From positions 248,001-312,000 of the forward strand of contig NZ_LT629693.1 of assembly GCF_900099825.1 (NCBI RefSeq): 64,000 bases of DNA, written 5' to 3'. Shown one piece after another: positions 36,010-43,859 of the stretch. The position numbers and the translations under genes are program-made. The notes under the pieces were generated by a model that was not told the DNA's origin, ran no database searches, and saw only the letters and a list, made by a program, of their open reading frames with translations. Positions within the stretch are counted from its first letter, which is position 1, and every line of letters starts with the position of its first letter. This DNA comes from Bradyrhizobium ottawaense. Its GTDB lineage: Bacteria; Pseudomonadota; Alphaproteobacteria; Rhizobiales; Xanthobacteraceae.

Positions 36010-36207
36010 TTATATCACGACTTCGTGGCTTTCGCGATTTCTTGGCCCTCGCCGGCGCATTCGCTCGCGAAACGAAAGAGTGTCTGACGAACGACGGATA
36101 TTCGCGCGCAGGTCGAAGCAATCTAGTTTTGGGTCACACGAACCGGCAGCGCGGGGCCTTAAGGTGTTGGCCCGCTCAGACATCAAGACAGCATTACGGA
36201 GAGAGCC

Positions 36208-36894
36208 ATGAGTGATCTCAAGGATGGAACCGGCACAACGGCTACCCCGAACCGGACGAGCGTCGACATGAAGCTCGAAGTCGTCGTCATCCCCGTCTCC
36301 GACGTCGATCGCGCAAAAGCGTTCTACGCCAAGCTCGGCTGGCGGCTGGACGCCGACTTTGCTTCCGGTGACGGCTGGCGCGTGATCCAGTTCACGCCGC
36401 CCGGCTCGAATACCTCGGTCATCTTCGGCAACAACGTCACGCCGGCGGCGCCCGGCTCCGCGCAGGGCCTGTACCTGATCGTGTCCGACATCGAAGCCGC
36501 CCGCAACGAACTGCGCGCCCGGGGTGTCGAGGTCGGCGACGTCTTTCATGGCGGAGGCGACGTGCACGCCGGCACCGACGAACCCTATATCGCCGGGCGA
36601 CGCCGGGTCAGCGGCCGCGATCCCGCGCGCGGCAGCTACGGCTCCTACGCCTCGTTCCGCGATCCCGACGGCAACGGCTGGCTGTTCCAGGAAATCACGA
36701 CCCGCCTGCCCGGCCGCGTCGAGGCAGACACCACCTTCAGTTCGTCGGCCGATCTTGCCGGTGCGCTCCGCCGCGCCGCCGCCGCGCATGGCGAGCACGA
36801 GAAGCGCAACGGTGGCGTGCACGACGGGAACTGGCCGGACTGGTACGCCGATTATATCGTCAAGGAGCAAGCCGGCGAGCCATTGCCGCAGTGA
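36208..36894 (+). CDS. VOC family (glyoxalase-like) protein
   Basis: 228 residues, start MSDLKDGTGTTATPNRTSVD. VOC betaalphabetabetabeta units: LEVVVIPVSDVDRAKAFYAK and LGWRLDADF, then GLYLIVSDIEAARNELRARG and YASFRDPDGNGWLFQEIT, the usual metal/ligand-side motifs. A C-terminal extension (about 165-228, RRAAAAHGEHEKRNGGVHDG, WPDWYADYIVKEQAG) is helical and also seen in related proteins. Substrate unknown. The next gene (cupin) is 48 bp downstream on the same strand. Confidence 0.88.
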   Translation: MSDLKDGTGTTATPNRTSVDMKLEVVVIPVSDVDRAKAFYAKLGWRLDADFASGDGWRVIQFTPPGSNTSVIFGNNVTPAAPGSAQGLYLIVSDIEAARNELRARGVEVGDVFHGGGDVHAGTDEPYIAGRRRVSGRDPARGSYGSYASFRDPDGNGWLFQEITTRLPGRVEADTTFSSSADLAGALRRAAAAHGEHEKRNGGVHDGNWPDWYADYIVKEQAGEPLPQ

Positions 36895-36942
36895 GCAGCG
36901 GCAGGACGCACCGGTACCGTTCGGAAACCAAGGGGAGTCGAC

Positions 36943-37359
36943 ATGAGCGATATGTTGATGAAGACGGCGCGGGTTCTGGCGATCGCGGCGCTGATGCTGG
37001 GCAGCGCTTCGGCGCTCGACGGCGCGCGGGCCCAGCCGGCGGGGATCACACGAACCGACCTGCAGCGGCATGATCTCAGCGTTCCCGGCCGCGAGGCGTT
37101 CCAGGTCCGCGTCGACTTTGCGCCGGGCGCAGCGTTCGGCCGCCACACCCATCCCGGCGAAGAGATTATCTACGTCCTCGAAGGCTCGCTGGAATACGAG
37201 ATCGAGGGAAAGCCGCCGGCAACGCTCAGAGCTGGCGACGTTCTTTTCATCCCCGCGGGAACGATCCATGCGGCGAAAAACGTCGGCAGCGTCAAGGCCA
37301 GCGAGCTTGCGACCTATGTCCTCGAGAAGGGCAAGCCGGCGCTGACGCTCGTGAAGTGA
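36943..37359 (+). CDS. Secreted cupin domain protein
   Basis: 138 residues with a signal peptide (MLMKTARVLAIAALMLGSAS core; cut near ARAQPAG, about 30). Cupin motif 1: FGRHTHPGEEIIYVLEGSLE; motif 2: PAGTIHAAKNVG; the His/Glu metal ligands are present (HxHxxE and H). AAGGGGAG precedes the ATG. Probably a periplasmic metal-binding sensor-like or detoxifying protein. Convergent with the MFS gene, only five bases between stops. Confidence 0.88.
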   Translation: MSDMLMKTARVLAIAALMLGSASALDGARAQPAGITRTDLQRHDLSVPGREAFQVRVDFAPGAAFGRHTHPGEEIIYVLEGSLEYEIEGKPPATLRAGDVLFIPAGTIHAAKNVGSVKASELATYVLEKGKPALTLVK

Positions 37360-37364
37360 TCGCA

Positions 37365-38576
37365 TCACGCCGGCACCGGCGCGGGCGATAGCTTCGGCAC
37401 CGGGCGGAATGTCAGCGCGATGAAGAACGCGCCGAGGCCCATGATCCAGGAGCCGACATAAAGCCAAGTGTAGCTCGCAAAGGTGTCATAGATCAGCCCG
37501 CCGGCCAGCGGACCCATCGCCATGCCGAGGCTGCCGGCCATCGCGGTGCCGCCGATCACGGTGCCCATCATCCGCAGCGGAAAGTTTTCGCGGGCGAGCG
37601 CGGCATAGAGCGGCATGGTGCCGGCATAGATGAAGCCGAACAATGCTGCGACCGCGTAGAACGCCGCGAGCTCGCGCACGAAGACATAACCGAGTGCGCC
37701 GAACGCCTGCGCCAGCAAGCCCAGCACGAGCACGCGCTTGGCGCCGAAGCGATCCCCTAACAGGCCGAAGGCGATGCGGCCTCCCAGCCCGGCAAAACCC
37801 TCCAGGCTGTAAATGGTGACGGCCGCTACCAACGGAATGCCGCAACTGATGGCGTAGCTGACGGTGTGAATGATCGGACCCGAATGGGTGGCGCAGCAGA
37901 AGAAGTTGGTCAGCAGCAGGATGACGAATTGCGGCGAGCGCAGCGCCTGGCCGAGCGTCATCTCCGCCTGTGCCGGATCGTCTGACGGCACGGACGCCGC
38001 ATGCGCAAGCGCCGGCGCGCGGCGCACCAGGAGCGAGACCGGGATCATGATGAGCGCGACGACCAGCGCCACGAGCTGCATCGAGGTGCGCCAGTCATGC
38101 TGCGAGACCAGCCAGGCGGCGAACGGCGCCATCGTCATCGGCGCCATGCCCATGCCGGCCGAGACCAGCGATACGGCAAGGCTGCGATGGGTATCGAACC
38201 AGCCGGTGACGGTCGCCATCATCGGCGCGAAGATCGCCGCACAGGAGACGCCGACCATCAGCCCGAAGATGAACTGAAACGCGGCCAGCGAGGTCGCCAG
38301 GCTAGCGAGCCCGAGGCTCGCGGCCAGCATCACCGAGCCTGATAACACCACCGGCAGCGGCCCGAACCGGTCGGACAAGGTGCCCCAGATCATGCTGGTG
38401 CAGGCCATCGCCAGAAAGCCGATCGTCATGGCGCTGGATACGCCGGTGACGGACCAGCCGGTATCCCGCGCGATCGGCTGCAAGAACACCGGCAGCGAGA
38501 ACATGCCGCCGATCGCGACACAGCCGAGCAAGCCGCCGGCCGCGACGATCACCCAGCGATAGCGAGAGATGGTCAT
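37365..38576 (-). CDS. MFS transporter
   Basis: 403 residues from ATG 38576 (MTISRYRWVIVAAGGLLGCV); the longer frame to 38834 is not supported. Twelve predicted helices; GTLSDRFGPLPVVLSG in loop 2-3 matches the MFS signature GxLaDrxGrrxxl, and the repeat in loop 8-9 is AFGLLGDRFGAKRVLVLG. Resembles the oxalate/formate-monocarboxylate-type MFS subgroup (OFA/MCT-like), but the substrate is unknown. It lies 161 bp downstream of the ECF sigma gene on the same strand and may be under the same control. Confidence 0.88.
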   Translation of the reverse strand: MTISRYRWVIVAAGGLLGCVAIGGMFSLPVFLQPIARDTGWSVTGVSSAMTIGFLAMACTSMIWGTLSDRFGPLPVVLSGSVMLAASLGLASLATSLAAFQFIFGLMVGVSCAAIFAPMMATVTGWFDTHRSLAVSLVSAGMGMAPMTMAPFAAWLVSQHDWRTSMQLVALVVALIMIPVSLLVRRAPALAHAASVPSDDPAQAEMTLGQALRSPQFVILLLTNFFCCATHSGPIIHTVSYAISCGIPLVAAVTIYSLEGFAGLGGRIAFGLLGDRFGAKRVLVLGLLAQAFGALGYVFVRELAAFYAVAALFGFIYAGTMPLYAALARENFPLRMMGTVIGGTAMAGSLGMAMGPLAGGLIYDTFASYTWLYVGSWIMGLGAFFIALTFRPVPKLSPAPVPA

Positions 38577-38737
38577 TCCTGGTCTCCATGCATCGTTCTG
38601 AATGCAAGACGAACGGGATCTGGTGGAACCGACAGGTCGAGGGCCGCGTAGCTCACTTTTTTTGCGGGCGGGCGCCGCTTTGTTTTGTGGGGCGACTTTT
38701 CCGGCCGCAGCGGCGATCGACAACGATTGACCGAATT

Positions 38738-39691
38738 TCAGGCGCGGGGCGCGGCAAGGACCAAATCCGCGCCCTCCAGAATGTAACCCGCATAACGGAA
38801 GTCGCGAATCCGGACAATGCGAGAGTCGCGCCATTCCACCTTCATCAGGTAGCTGGGCTGGGCATCGTCGGCCCGCGCGAAAACCGCCATCACCTCGCCG
38901 CCGTGTCCGCCATCAAGGTATGCCGGGACGAGGTGAAACTCCGGTATTTCCGCGTAAATTGTGAAGAACATACCCACGTCGGACCGCCCCTTGCGATCGG
39001 GATGCGTGGCCTGCGTCAGATGAACATCTTCGGCCAACAGAGCGCGCAAGCCGTCCCAGTCGCGCTGATTGAACAGCGCGGAAAACTGCGCGGAGCCCGC
39101 TGACGCGGGCTTCGCCAGGCGCGGCTTACCTGGCGCTGCGTTGAGCTCCGTCAGTCGGGTCCTGCCACGGCTGAGTGTCGCCTTCACCGAATTGACGCTG
39201 AGGTCGAGAAGTCCGGAGATTTCCTCGAGCGAGTGACCCAGCACATCTTTCAGGATCACCGCGCTGCGCTGGGCGATCGGCAGTTGGGTGAAGCGGGAGA
39301 GCGCGGTGGCAACCGCCTCCTGACGCATAAGGGCCTCGGCTGGATCCAATGTCAGGTCGTCCGCAACCTGGACCGCGGCTTCGATCGGTTCGCTCCGTCT
39401 CACGGCTTGGCTCCTGAGGTGATCGAGCGCGCGATTGTGAGCGATCCGAAACAGCCACGGCTTTAGTGGCGTCTCGGGGTCCAGGCCATCGGCGGCGACA
39501 AGCGCGCGGACAAGAACATCCTGCACGATGTCGTCGCCATCGAAGACGGAGCCCGCCAGCCGTGCGCAATAGCGGTGAAGCTCGGGGCGCAGCTCGGCCA
39601 TGACCGCCTGAAGCCGCGCCCGACCGTCAACAGGCGAGATAGACATGTCGGACTTGTCTGCCTTCAATGTGTACTCCTGGGCGTACCTCAT
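38738..39691 (-). CDS. ECF sigma factor with SnoaL-like C-terminal domain
   Basis: 317 residues. Region 2: ELHRYCARLAGSVFDGDDIVQDVLVRAL...PLKPWLFRIAHNRALDHLRSQ. Region 4: LPIAQRSAVILKDVLGHSLEEISGLLDLSVNSVKATLSRGRTRL. From about residue 205 an NTF2/SnoaL-like domain follows (FSALFNQRDWDGLRALLAED, HPDRKGRSDVGMFFTIYAEI), as in ECF41/ECF56-type sigmas, which use this domain instead of an anti-sigma factor. The ATG directly follows the stop of the SDR gene (TGAATG), so translation is coupled; that supports this start. Confidence 0.9.
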   Translation of the reverse strand: MRYAQEYTLKADKSDMSISPVDGRARLQAVMAELRPELHRYCARLAGSVFDGDDIVQDVLVRALVAADGLDPETPLKPWLFRIAHNRALDHLRSQAVRRSEPIEAAVQVADDLTLDPAEALMRQEAVATALSRFTQLPIAQRSAVILKDVLGHSLEEISGLLDLSVNSVKATLSRGRTRLTELNAAPGKPRLAKPASAGSAQFSALFNQRDWDGLRALLAEDVHLTQATHPDRKGRSDVGMFFTIYAEIPEFHLVPAYLDGGHGGEVMAVFARADDAQPSYLMKVEWRDSRIVRIRDFRYAGYILEGADLVLAAPRA

Positions 39692-40450
39692 TCAAACAGC
39701 GGCCCCCTCAAGGATCGAGATGCCGGTGCCCCCCTTGAGGCCGAAGGCCAAGTCGGCCTCATACAAGGGGTTCGTCAACAGCGTGACGACGTACTCGCCG
39801 AATTGGCGCGGCGGCATCGGCGCGCCAAAGCGTGTGAAATATTGTTCGAGCGTGACGTTCGACTTGGCGCTATACGCCGCCGCCGCCGCGTCTCCCACGC
39901 CCGTTCCGGCGATGATCTGGCGCGGAACGACCGTCTGGAAGCGGATGCCGAGCTTGTTCTCCGTCGACACGCCGTTCGCGTAGTTCGCCATCAACCATAG
40001 CATGCGTTTCGCGCCCGCATAGCTGCCCGACAACGGCGAGCCCAACACTGCCGCGCCGCTCGATCCGACCAAGACACGGCTTCCCGGAGGGAGTGGCGTC
40101 GCCAACGCAGCCTGCAGCCAATGGAAGCCGGCCTTGACGTCGGTGTTCCAGGTTTTGCTGAACGTCTCCCATGACAGTTTGTCGAGAGCAGCCATCCTTG
40201 GCGGGGCTCCGGCGTTGAGAACCAGGATCGTCGGCCGCAACTCGGCAAGGATCCGGCCCGCTTCCCCGCGATCGGTGACGTCGGCGGCAATGGTTCCGAC
40301 CCCAAGGCGCCTTGCGACGCTTTCAAGATCGCCGGCGGTGCGCGCGACGACGGTCACCCTGGCTCCGCGGTCGACGAGGGCTTCGACGATACCAAGGCCC
40401 AATCCGCGGCTGCCACCGGTCACGATAGCGGTTTGATTCTGCAAATCCAT
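39692..40450 (-). CDS. SDR family oxidoreductase, coupled to the ECF sigma gene
   Basis: 252 residues from ATG 40450 (MDLQNQTAIVTGGSRGLGLG) with AGGGAG upstream. Cofactor motif TGGSRGLGLGI, NAGAPPR in the NAG position, Ser in VGSSGAAVLG, and YAGAKRM as YxxxK. Asp after the first sheets is replaced by VVARTAG, suggesting NADP(H). Its stop codon abuts the sigma factor ATG. Divergent from the SDR gene at 40622 with the mirrored repeat between them. Confidence 0.9.
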   Translation of the reverse strand: MDLQNQTAIVTGGSRGLGLGIVEALVDRGARVTVVARTAGDLESVARRLGVGTIAADVTDRGEAGRILAELRPTILVLNAGAPPRMAALDKLSWETFSKTWNTDVKAGFHWLQAALATPLPPGSRVLVGSSGAAVLGSPLSGSYAGAKRMLWLMANYANGVSTENKLGIRFQTVVPRQIIAGTGVGDAAAAAYSAKSNVTLEQYFTRFGAPMPPRQFGEYVVTLLTNPLYEADLAFGLKGGTGISILEGAAV

Positions 40451-40478
40451 GATCGCACTCCCTGATCCGTTCTCAGCT

Positions 40479-40566
40479 AAGACGTTTGAGGGTTTCGAAA
40501 AGAGTCGCGGTCGGACCAAAAAAATCGCGCTTGAACGCGACTCTTTTCGCGAACCTCGAACGTCTT
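40479..40566. promoter_or_regulatory. Mirror-image repeat, candidate twin ECF promoters
   Basis: 31-bp arms 40479-40509 and 40536-40566 are inverted with 27 of 31 matches and a 26-bp centre. Reading outward in either direction gives CGCGACTCTTTTCG, a variable part, then AACGTCTT. All four mismatches lie between these two blocks, which is what two copies of a -35/-10 pair (CGACTC, about 16 bp, CGTC) would show. The left copy serves the SDR-sigma operon, the right one the SDR at 40622. Confidence 0.65.
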
Positions 40567-40621
40567 GATTGCAGCTCAAGGCGTGGCGGGCTTGGACAAG
40601 CCCTACAACAAAGGAAGTCCC

Positions 40622-41404
40622 ATGAAACTCACTAAACGTACCGTCCTCATAACCGGCGGTTCCGCAGGCATCGGCCTTGCCTTCGCTCTCAAGTTCGCCG
40701 AACTCGGAAACGAAGTTATCGTGACCGGCCGGCGCCAGCCCGTGCTCGACCAGGTGAAGGCAAAGCACCCAAAGCTCCATACGATCCGGAGTGATGTCGC
40801 GGACTCCGCGCAGATTGCCGCCCTCGCTGCGAGGGTGAAGTCGGATTTCCCCGGGCTCGACGTGCTGGTGAACAACGCCGGCATCAGCCGTTACAGGAAT
40901 CTCAAGGCCTCCACTGCCGACCTCTCCGAACTGATGGTCGAGATGGATGTCAACGTCGGCGGTGTGCTTCGCATGACCTCGGCATTCACTGACATGCTGA
41001 CAGCCAACAAGGGCACCCTGATCAACATTTCCTCAGGCCTCGCCTTTGTGCCGCTGCCGTGCCTGCCCATCTACTGCGCGACCAAGGCCGCGATCCACTC
41101 CTACACCCAGTCACTCCGGTTCCAGTTTGAGGATTCGGGTGTGGAGATCATCGAGATCATGCCGCCCGCGGTGAAGACCGATATGACGGCGGATCTTTCC
41201 GAAGGCGATGGCATCACCCTGATCACGACCGACGAGTTGGTGAAGCTCTCGTTTGCGTCCCTCAGAACCGGTGCCCTCGAAATCCATCCGGGCCAATCCA
41301 GGCAGCTTGCATTGATGCGCCGCGTCGCCCCCGATTTCATCAATCGCCAGCTTTGGAAAGTCTCCAGGAAACTGGTGCCCGTCGAGGTGGGACAACGGGG
41401 ATGA
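40622..41404 (+). CDS. SDR family oxidoreductase (DltE-like)
   Basis: 260 residues from ATG 40622 (MKLTKRTVLITGGSAGIGLA), preceded by AAAGGAAG. TGGSAGIG cofactor site, TGRRQPVLDQVKAKHPKLH with Arg after strand 2 (NADP-type), NNAGISRYRNL, ISSGLAFVPLPCLPIYCATK with Ser and YxxxK. Length and the C-terminal NRQLWKVSRKLVPVEVGQRG fit DltE-like SDRs that reduce or oxidise unknown small carbonyls. Predicted to share the ECF-type promoter of the divergent operon. Confidence 0.9.
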   Translation: MKLTKRTVLITGGSAGIGLAFALKFAELGNEVIVTGRRQPVLDQVKAKHPKLHTIRSDVADSAQIAALAARVKSDFPGLDVLVNNAGISRYRNLKASTADLSELMVEMDVNVGGVLRMTSAFTDMLTANKGTLINISSGLAFVPLPCLPIYCATKAAIHSYTQSLRFQFEDSGVEIIEIMPPAVKTDMTADLSEGDGITLITTDELVKLSFASLRTGALEIHPGQSRQLALMRRVAPDFINRQLWKVSRKLVPVEVGQRG

Positions 41405-41434
41405 CCACGATTGGCCGTTCCTTCGTGACAACGA

Positions 41435-41737
41435 TCACGTCGGTCCCCCGGCAATGGCGCGCAGGATGATCGCGCGCGCCTCTCGGCCTTCCGGCGTCGG
41501 CATCCCCGCATAATTATGCGGCTGGCCCTGTCGCAGATGAAACTCGACCGGCACACCTGCCGCGCGCGCCTTTGCGGCCAGGTCGACGCTGTCGGGATAG
41601 AGAAGATCGAGCGTGCCGGAGAACACGATCATCGGCGCGAGGCCGCGGAAATCGCCGTTCAATGGACTGACATAGGGATGGGTGATATCGAGATCGCCCG
41701 CATAGAAATGCCCTGCTTCTTTGATACCCGGAATATC
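41435..41737 (-). pseudogene. Remnant of an alpha/beta hydrolase (C-terminal part)
   Basis: Reading the minus strand from 41737 gives DIPGIKEAGHFYAGDLDITH, then RGLAPMIVFSGTLDLLYPDS and the catalytic-His side GQPHNYAGMPTPEGREAR. These are the last 100 or so residues of an alpha/beta-hydrolase-3-like protein with the Asp and His of the triad. An in-frame TAG (41738-41740) precedes it and no N-terminal half with the HGG/GxSxG motifs is present, so the gene is truncated. Confidence 0.65.
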
Positions 41738-41822
41738 CTACCACGCCGACATGCTCTCGGATGAAGCGGTTGGAACCCTCGTCGACGAGGCCACGCGCCT
41801 CGTGGTCGGATATCTGCAATAG
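41733..41822 (+). pseudogene. C-terminal remnant of another gene
   Basis: Plus-strand frame reading YHADMLSDEAVGTLVDEATR followed by LVVGYLQ and a stop at 41820-41822. It looks like the last helix of a real protein, begins at the same point where the opposite-strand hydrolase remnant breaks, and has no start or body upstream. The parent gene is not identified. Confidence 0.4.
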
Positions 41823-41841
41823 TCCCCCGGCGACAGAGACC

Positions 41842-42339
41842 ATGACCATCCGCCCCATCGTCCGATATCCCGACCCCCGGCTTGCAGTTCCGGCGCAGCC
41901 CGTGACCGCGTTCGACGCCGCGCTGCGCGAGCTGGCGGCCGACCTGCTCGAGACCATGCACGCCGCGCCCGGCATCGGCATCACAGCGCCGCATATCGGC
42001 GTTTCGCTGCGGGTCGTGGTGCTCGACCTCGATCCCGTCAGCGGCGCAAGGACCTATGTCAATCCGGAGATCGTCTGGGCCTCGCCGGAGATGATCACGC
42101 ATCAGGAAGGCAGCGTCTCGATGCCCGGCGTCAACGACGACATCCTGCGCCATGCCCGCGTCCGGATCAGCTATCGCGACATCGACGGCAACTTGCAGAC
42201 AGAAGAATCGCAGGGCCTGCGCGCGGTGTGCCACCAGCACGAGATCGATCAGCTCAACGGGATGTTCTGGATCAAGCGGCTGTCGCGGCTGAAGCGCGAG
42301 CGGCTGATCAAGCGGTTCGAGAAGCTGTCGCGAGGATGA
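41842..42339 (+). CDS. Peptide-deformylase-like protein lacking metal ligands
   Basis: 165 residues from ATG 41842 (MTIRPIVRYPDPRLAVPAQP); gene length and fold as in Def. The three active-site motifs are altered: GIGITAPHIG (His for Gln in the GxGxAAxQ motif), EGSVSMPG (Ser91 for the metal-binding Cys of EGCLS) and HEIDQLNG (Gln137 for the second metal His of HExxH). H133 and E134 remain. It is thus a Def homologue that probably cannot hold the usual metal, not the cell's main deformylase. Follows gene remnants, 19 bp after. Confidence 0.85.
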   Translation: MTIRPIVRYPDPRLAVPAQPVTAFDAALRELAADLLETMHAAPGIGITAPHIGVSLRVVVLDLDPVSGARTYVNPEIVWASPEMITHQEGSVSMPGVNDDILRHARVRISYRDIDGNLQTEESQGLRAVCHQHEIDQLNGMFWIKRLSRLKRERLIKRFEKLSRG

Positions 42340-42363
42340 GGTGGTTGCCTGCCCAATCCGATC

Positions 42364-42888
42364 TCAAGACGCCGCGGCCTCTCCCGTGAAGACTCGCCCC
42401 ACCTGGGCCCGAGAGCGCATCAACAGATAGAAGGCGGCGACGTGCGTGATCATCAGCACCGGCACGAAGATGATCGGGATCGCGTAGGCGGCGCCCAACT
42501 CCCCGGCCTTCGCCGGGAGGCCGACCTGGACCGCGTGGTAATAGTCGAGGATCAGGTCGACAAACCCGACGAGATTGAAGGCGACGACGAACAGCCAGAA
42601 CAGCGGACGGATCCTGACCGTGAGAAGCGCCAGCATGGCCAGCACGCCGGTTGCAAAATCCCAGATGGCGGCGAACGCGGCGAAGCTGCCCGGCAGATTG
42701 GGGCCGACCACGCCCGGAAGCATGAAGACGAGCCCGAAGAAGCGGAAGCTGTGCAATGTAGCGATCGCACGTTGTGCTTCGAAATGGTCCATCGCCTTGA
42801 GCCGGGGCCAGATGTACGCGCCAAAGCAAAGCAGCCACGTGACATATCCGAAGACGAGATGGGTCTGGAACAGGATTTCGGTAGACAT
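42364..42888 (-). CDS. Membrane protein, about five helices
   Basis: 174 residues from ATG 42888 (MSTEILFQTHLVFGYVTWLL), with AGGAGCTG upstream. Hydrophobic segments near 8-28, 47-70, 72-95, 98-115 and 138-160, with HSFRFFGLVFMLPGVVGPNL between. No transporter or enzyme family recognised. It starts 23 bp after the methyltransferase gene on the same strand, so both probably form one operon read from 43730. Confidence 0.8.
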   Translation of the reverse strand: MSTEILFQTHLVFGYVTWLLCFGAYIWPRLKAMDHFEAQRAIATLHSFRFFGLVFMLPGVVGPNLPGSFAAFAAIWDFATGVLAMLALLTVRIRPLFWLFVVAFNLVGFVDLILDYYHAVQVGLPAKAGELGAAYAIPIIFVPVLMITHVAAFYLLMRSRAQVGRVFTGEAAAS

Positions 42889-42911
42889 GTCAGCTCCTAT
42901 CGCAGGATGAT

Positions 42912-43730
42912 TCACGCGGCCTCGAACACCGCGGTCAGGATGCCAATCCGGCCTTCCATCAGATTTCGTCCGAGGTTGGCGGAAAGCTGTGCGAAGTCGG
43001 GCCCCATCACCACGCCAAGATTTGGCGAAGGCGGCGGCCCGGATGCGCGCAACCGTACGATCCAGGCCTTGGCTGCCTCGGAGTCGTCCTGCCATGCCAG
43101 CGCGCGGAAACCGGCCGGTTCGATCGCCTGGCGCGTCGCGGCGGCGGTCAGGAGGAAACTCGTTGCGGGCGTCCGCGCCCACGGCACGGGATAATGCGGC
43201 TCAGCGCCGTTGGATACGACGTCGTAAGTCGCGAACCTGCCACCCGTCTTCAACACGCGACGGATCTCGCGGTAGAGCCGCGCCCGGTCGGAGATGTTCA
43301 TCGCCACATGCTGCAGCAACACCGCATCAAAGCGGCCGTCGTCAAATGGAAGCTCCAGCGCGCTGGCGGTCTGGAACGACACCTGCCCGCTCAGGTCTGC
43401 GCGCTCGGTCAGATAGCGCGCGGCATCAACAAACGGTTCGCTGAGGTCGACGCCCGTCACCCGGCAGCCATAGGTCGCAGCCAGAAAGCGCGCGGGTCCG
43501 CCGACGCCCGAGCCGACATCAAGAACCGACATGTCGGCGGTGATCCCGGCCAACTTCGCAAGCTCGGTGGTCGCAGCGAGCCCACGGGTGTGAAACTGGT
43601 CGAGGGCGCCCAGCTGCTCGGGCGTGAGCCGCCGATCCTCCGGTCCGAAGGCCATCAGCGCCGCTTTCAGCCGTTCGGTCAGGCCGGTCGCGCGATAGTG
43701 GTCGCGCACGCCATCAAGGACATCGGTCAT
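42912..43730 (-). CDS. Class I SAM-dependent methyltransferase
   Basis: 272 residues. Motif I VLDVGSGVGGPARFLA (about 89-104), acidic residue after strand 2 in VTGVDLSEPFV, motif IV FDAVLLQHVAMNI and post-motif GGRFATYDVV: the UbiE/gamma-tocopherol-type methyltransferase pattern. The N-terminal DQFHTRGLAATTEL segment also occurs in small-molecule C- or N-methyltransferases. Substrate unknown. Divergent from the LysR gene (129 bp), which may control it. Confidence 0.88.
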   Translation of the reverse strand: MTDVLDGVRDHYRATGLTERLKAALMAFGPEDRRLTPEQLGALDQFHTRGLAATTELAKLAGITADMSVLDVGSGVGGPARFLAATYGCRVTGVDLSEPFVDAARYLTERADLSGQVSFQTASALELPFDDGRFDAVLLQHVAMNISDRARLYREIRRVLKTGGRFATYDVVSNGAEPHYPVPWARTPATSFLLTAAATRQAIEPAGFRALAWQDDSEAAKAWIVRLRASGPPPSPNLGVVMGPDFAQLSANLGRNLMEGRIGILTAVFEAA

Positions 43731-43859
43731 TGCAAGGTTCCTCCTGGCCTTCAGGCTGTTGTCGCGGATCCTGAGCCCGACAACGGCCTGATTCCCTGTT
43801 GCGAGTTAGCTGTACGCCCGCTTCCCGCGATCGACTATTCGCGATAATGTCGATGGGTT

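Noticed and set aside
43829..43850. A LysR box between the methyltransferase and LysR genes
   Set aside because: ATCG-N8-CGAT is present but the spacing is T-N12-A, not T-N11-A; too weak to claim.
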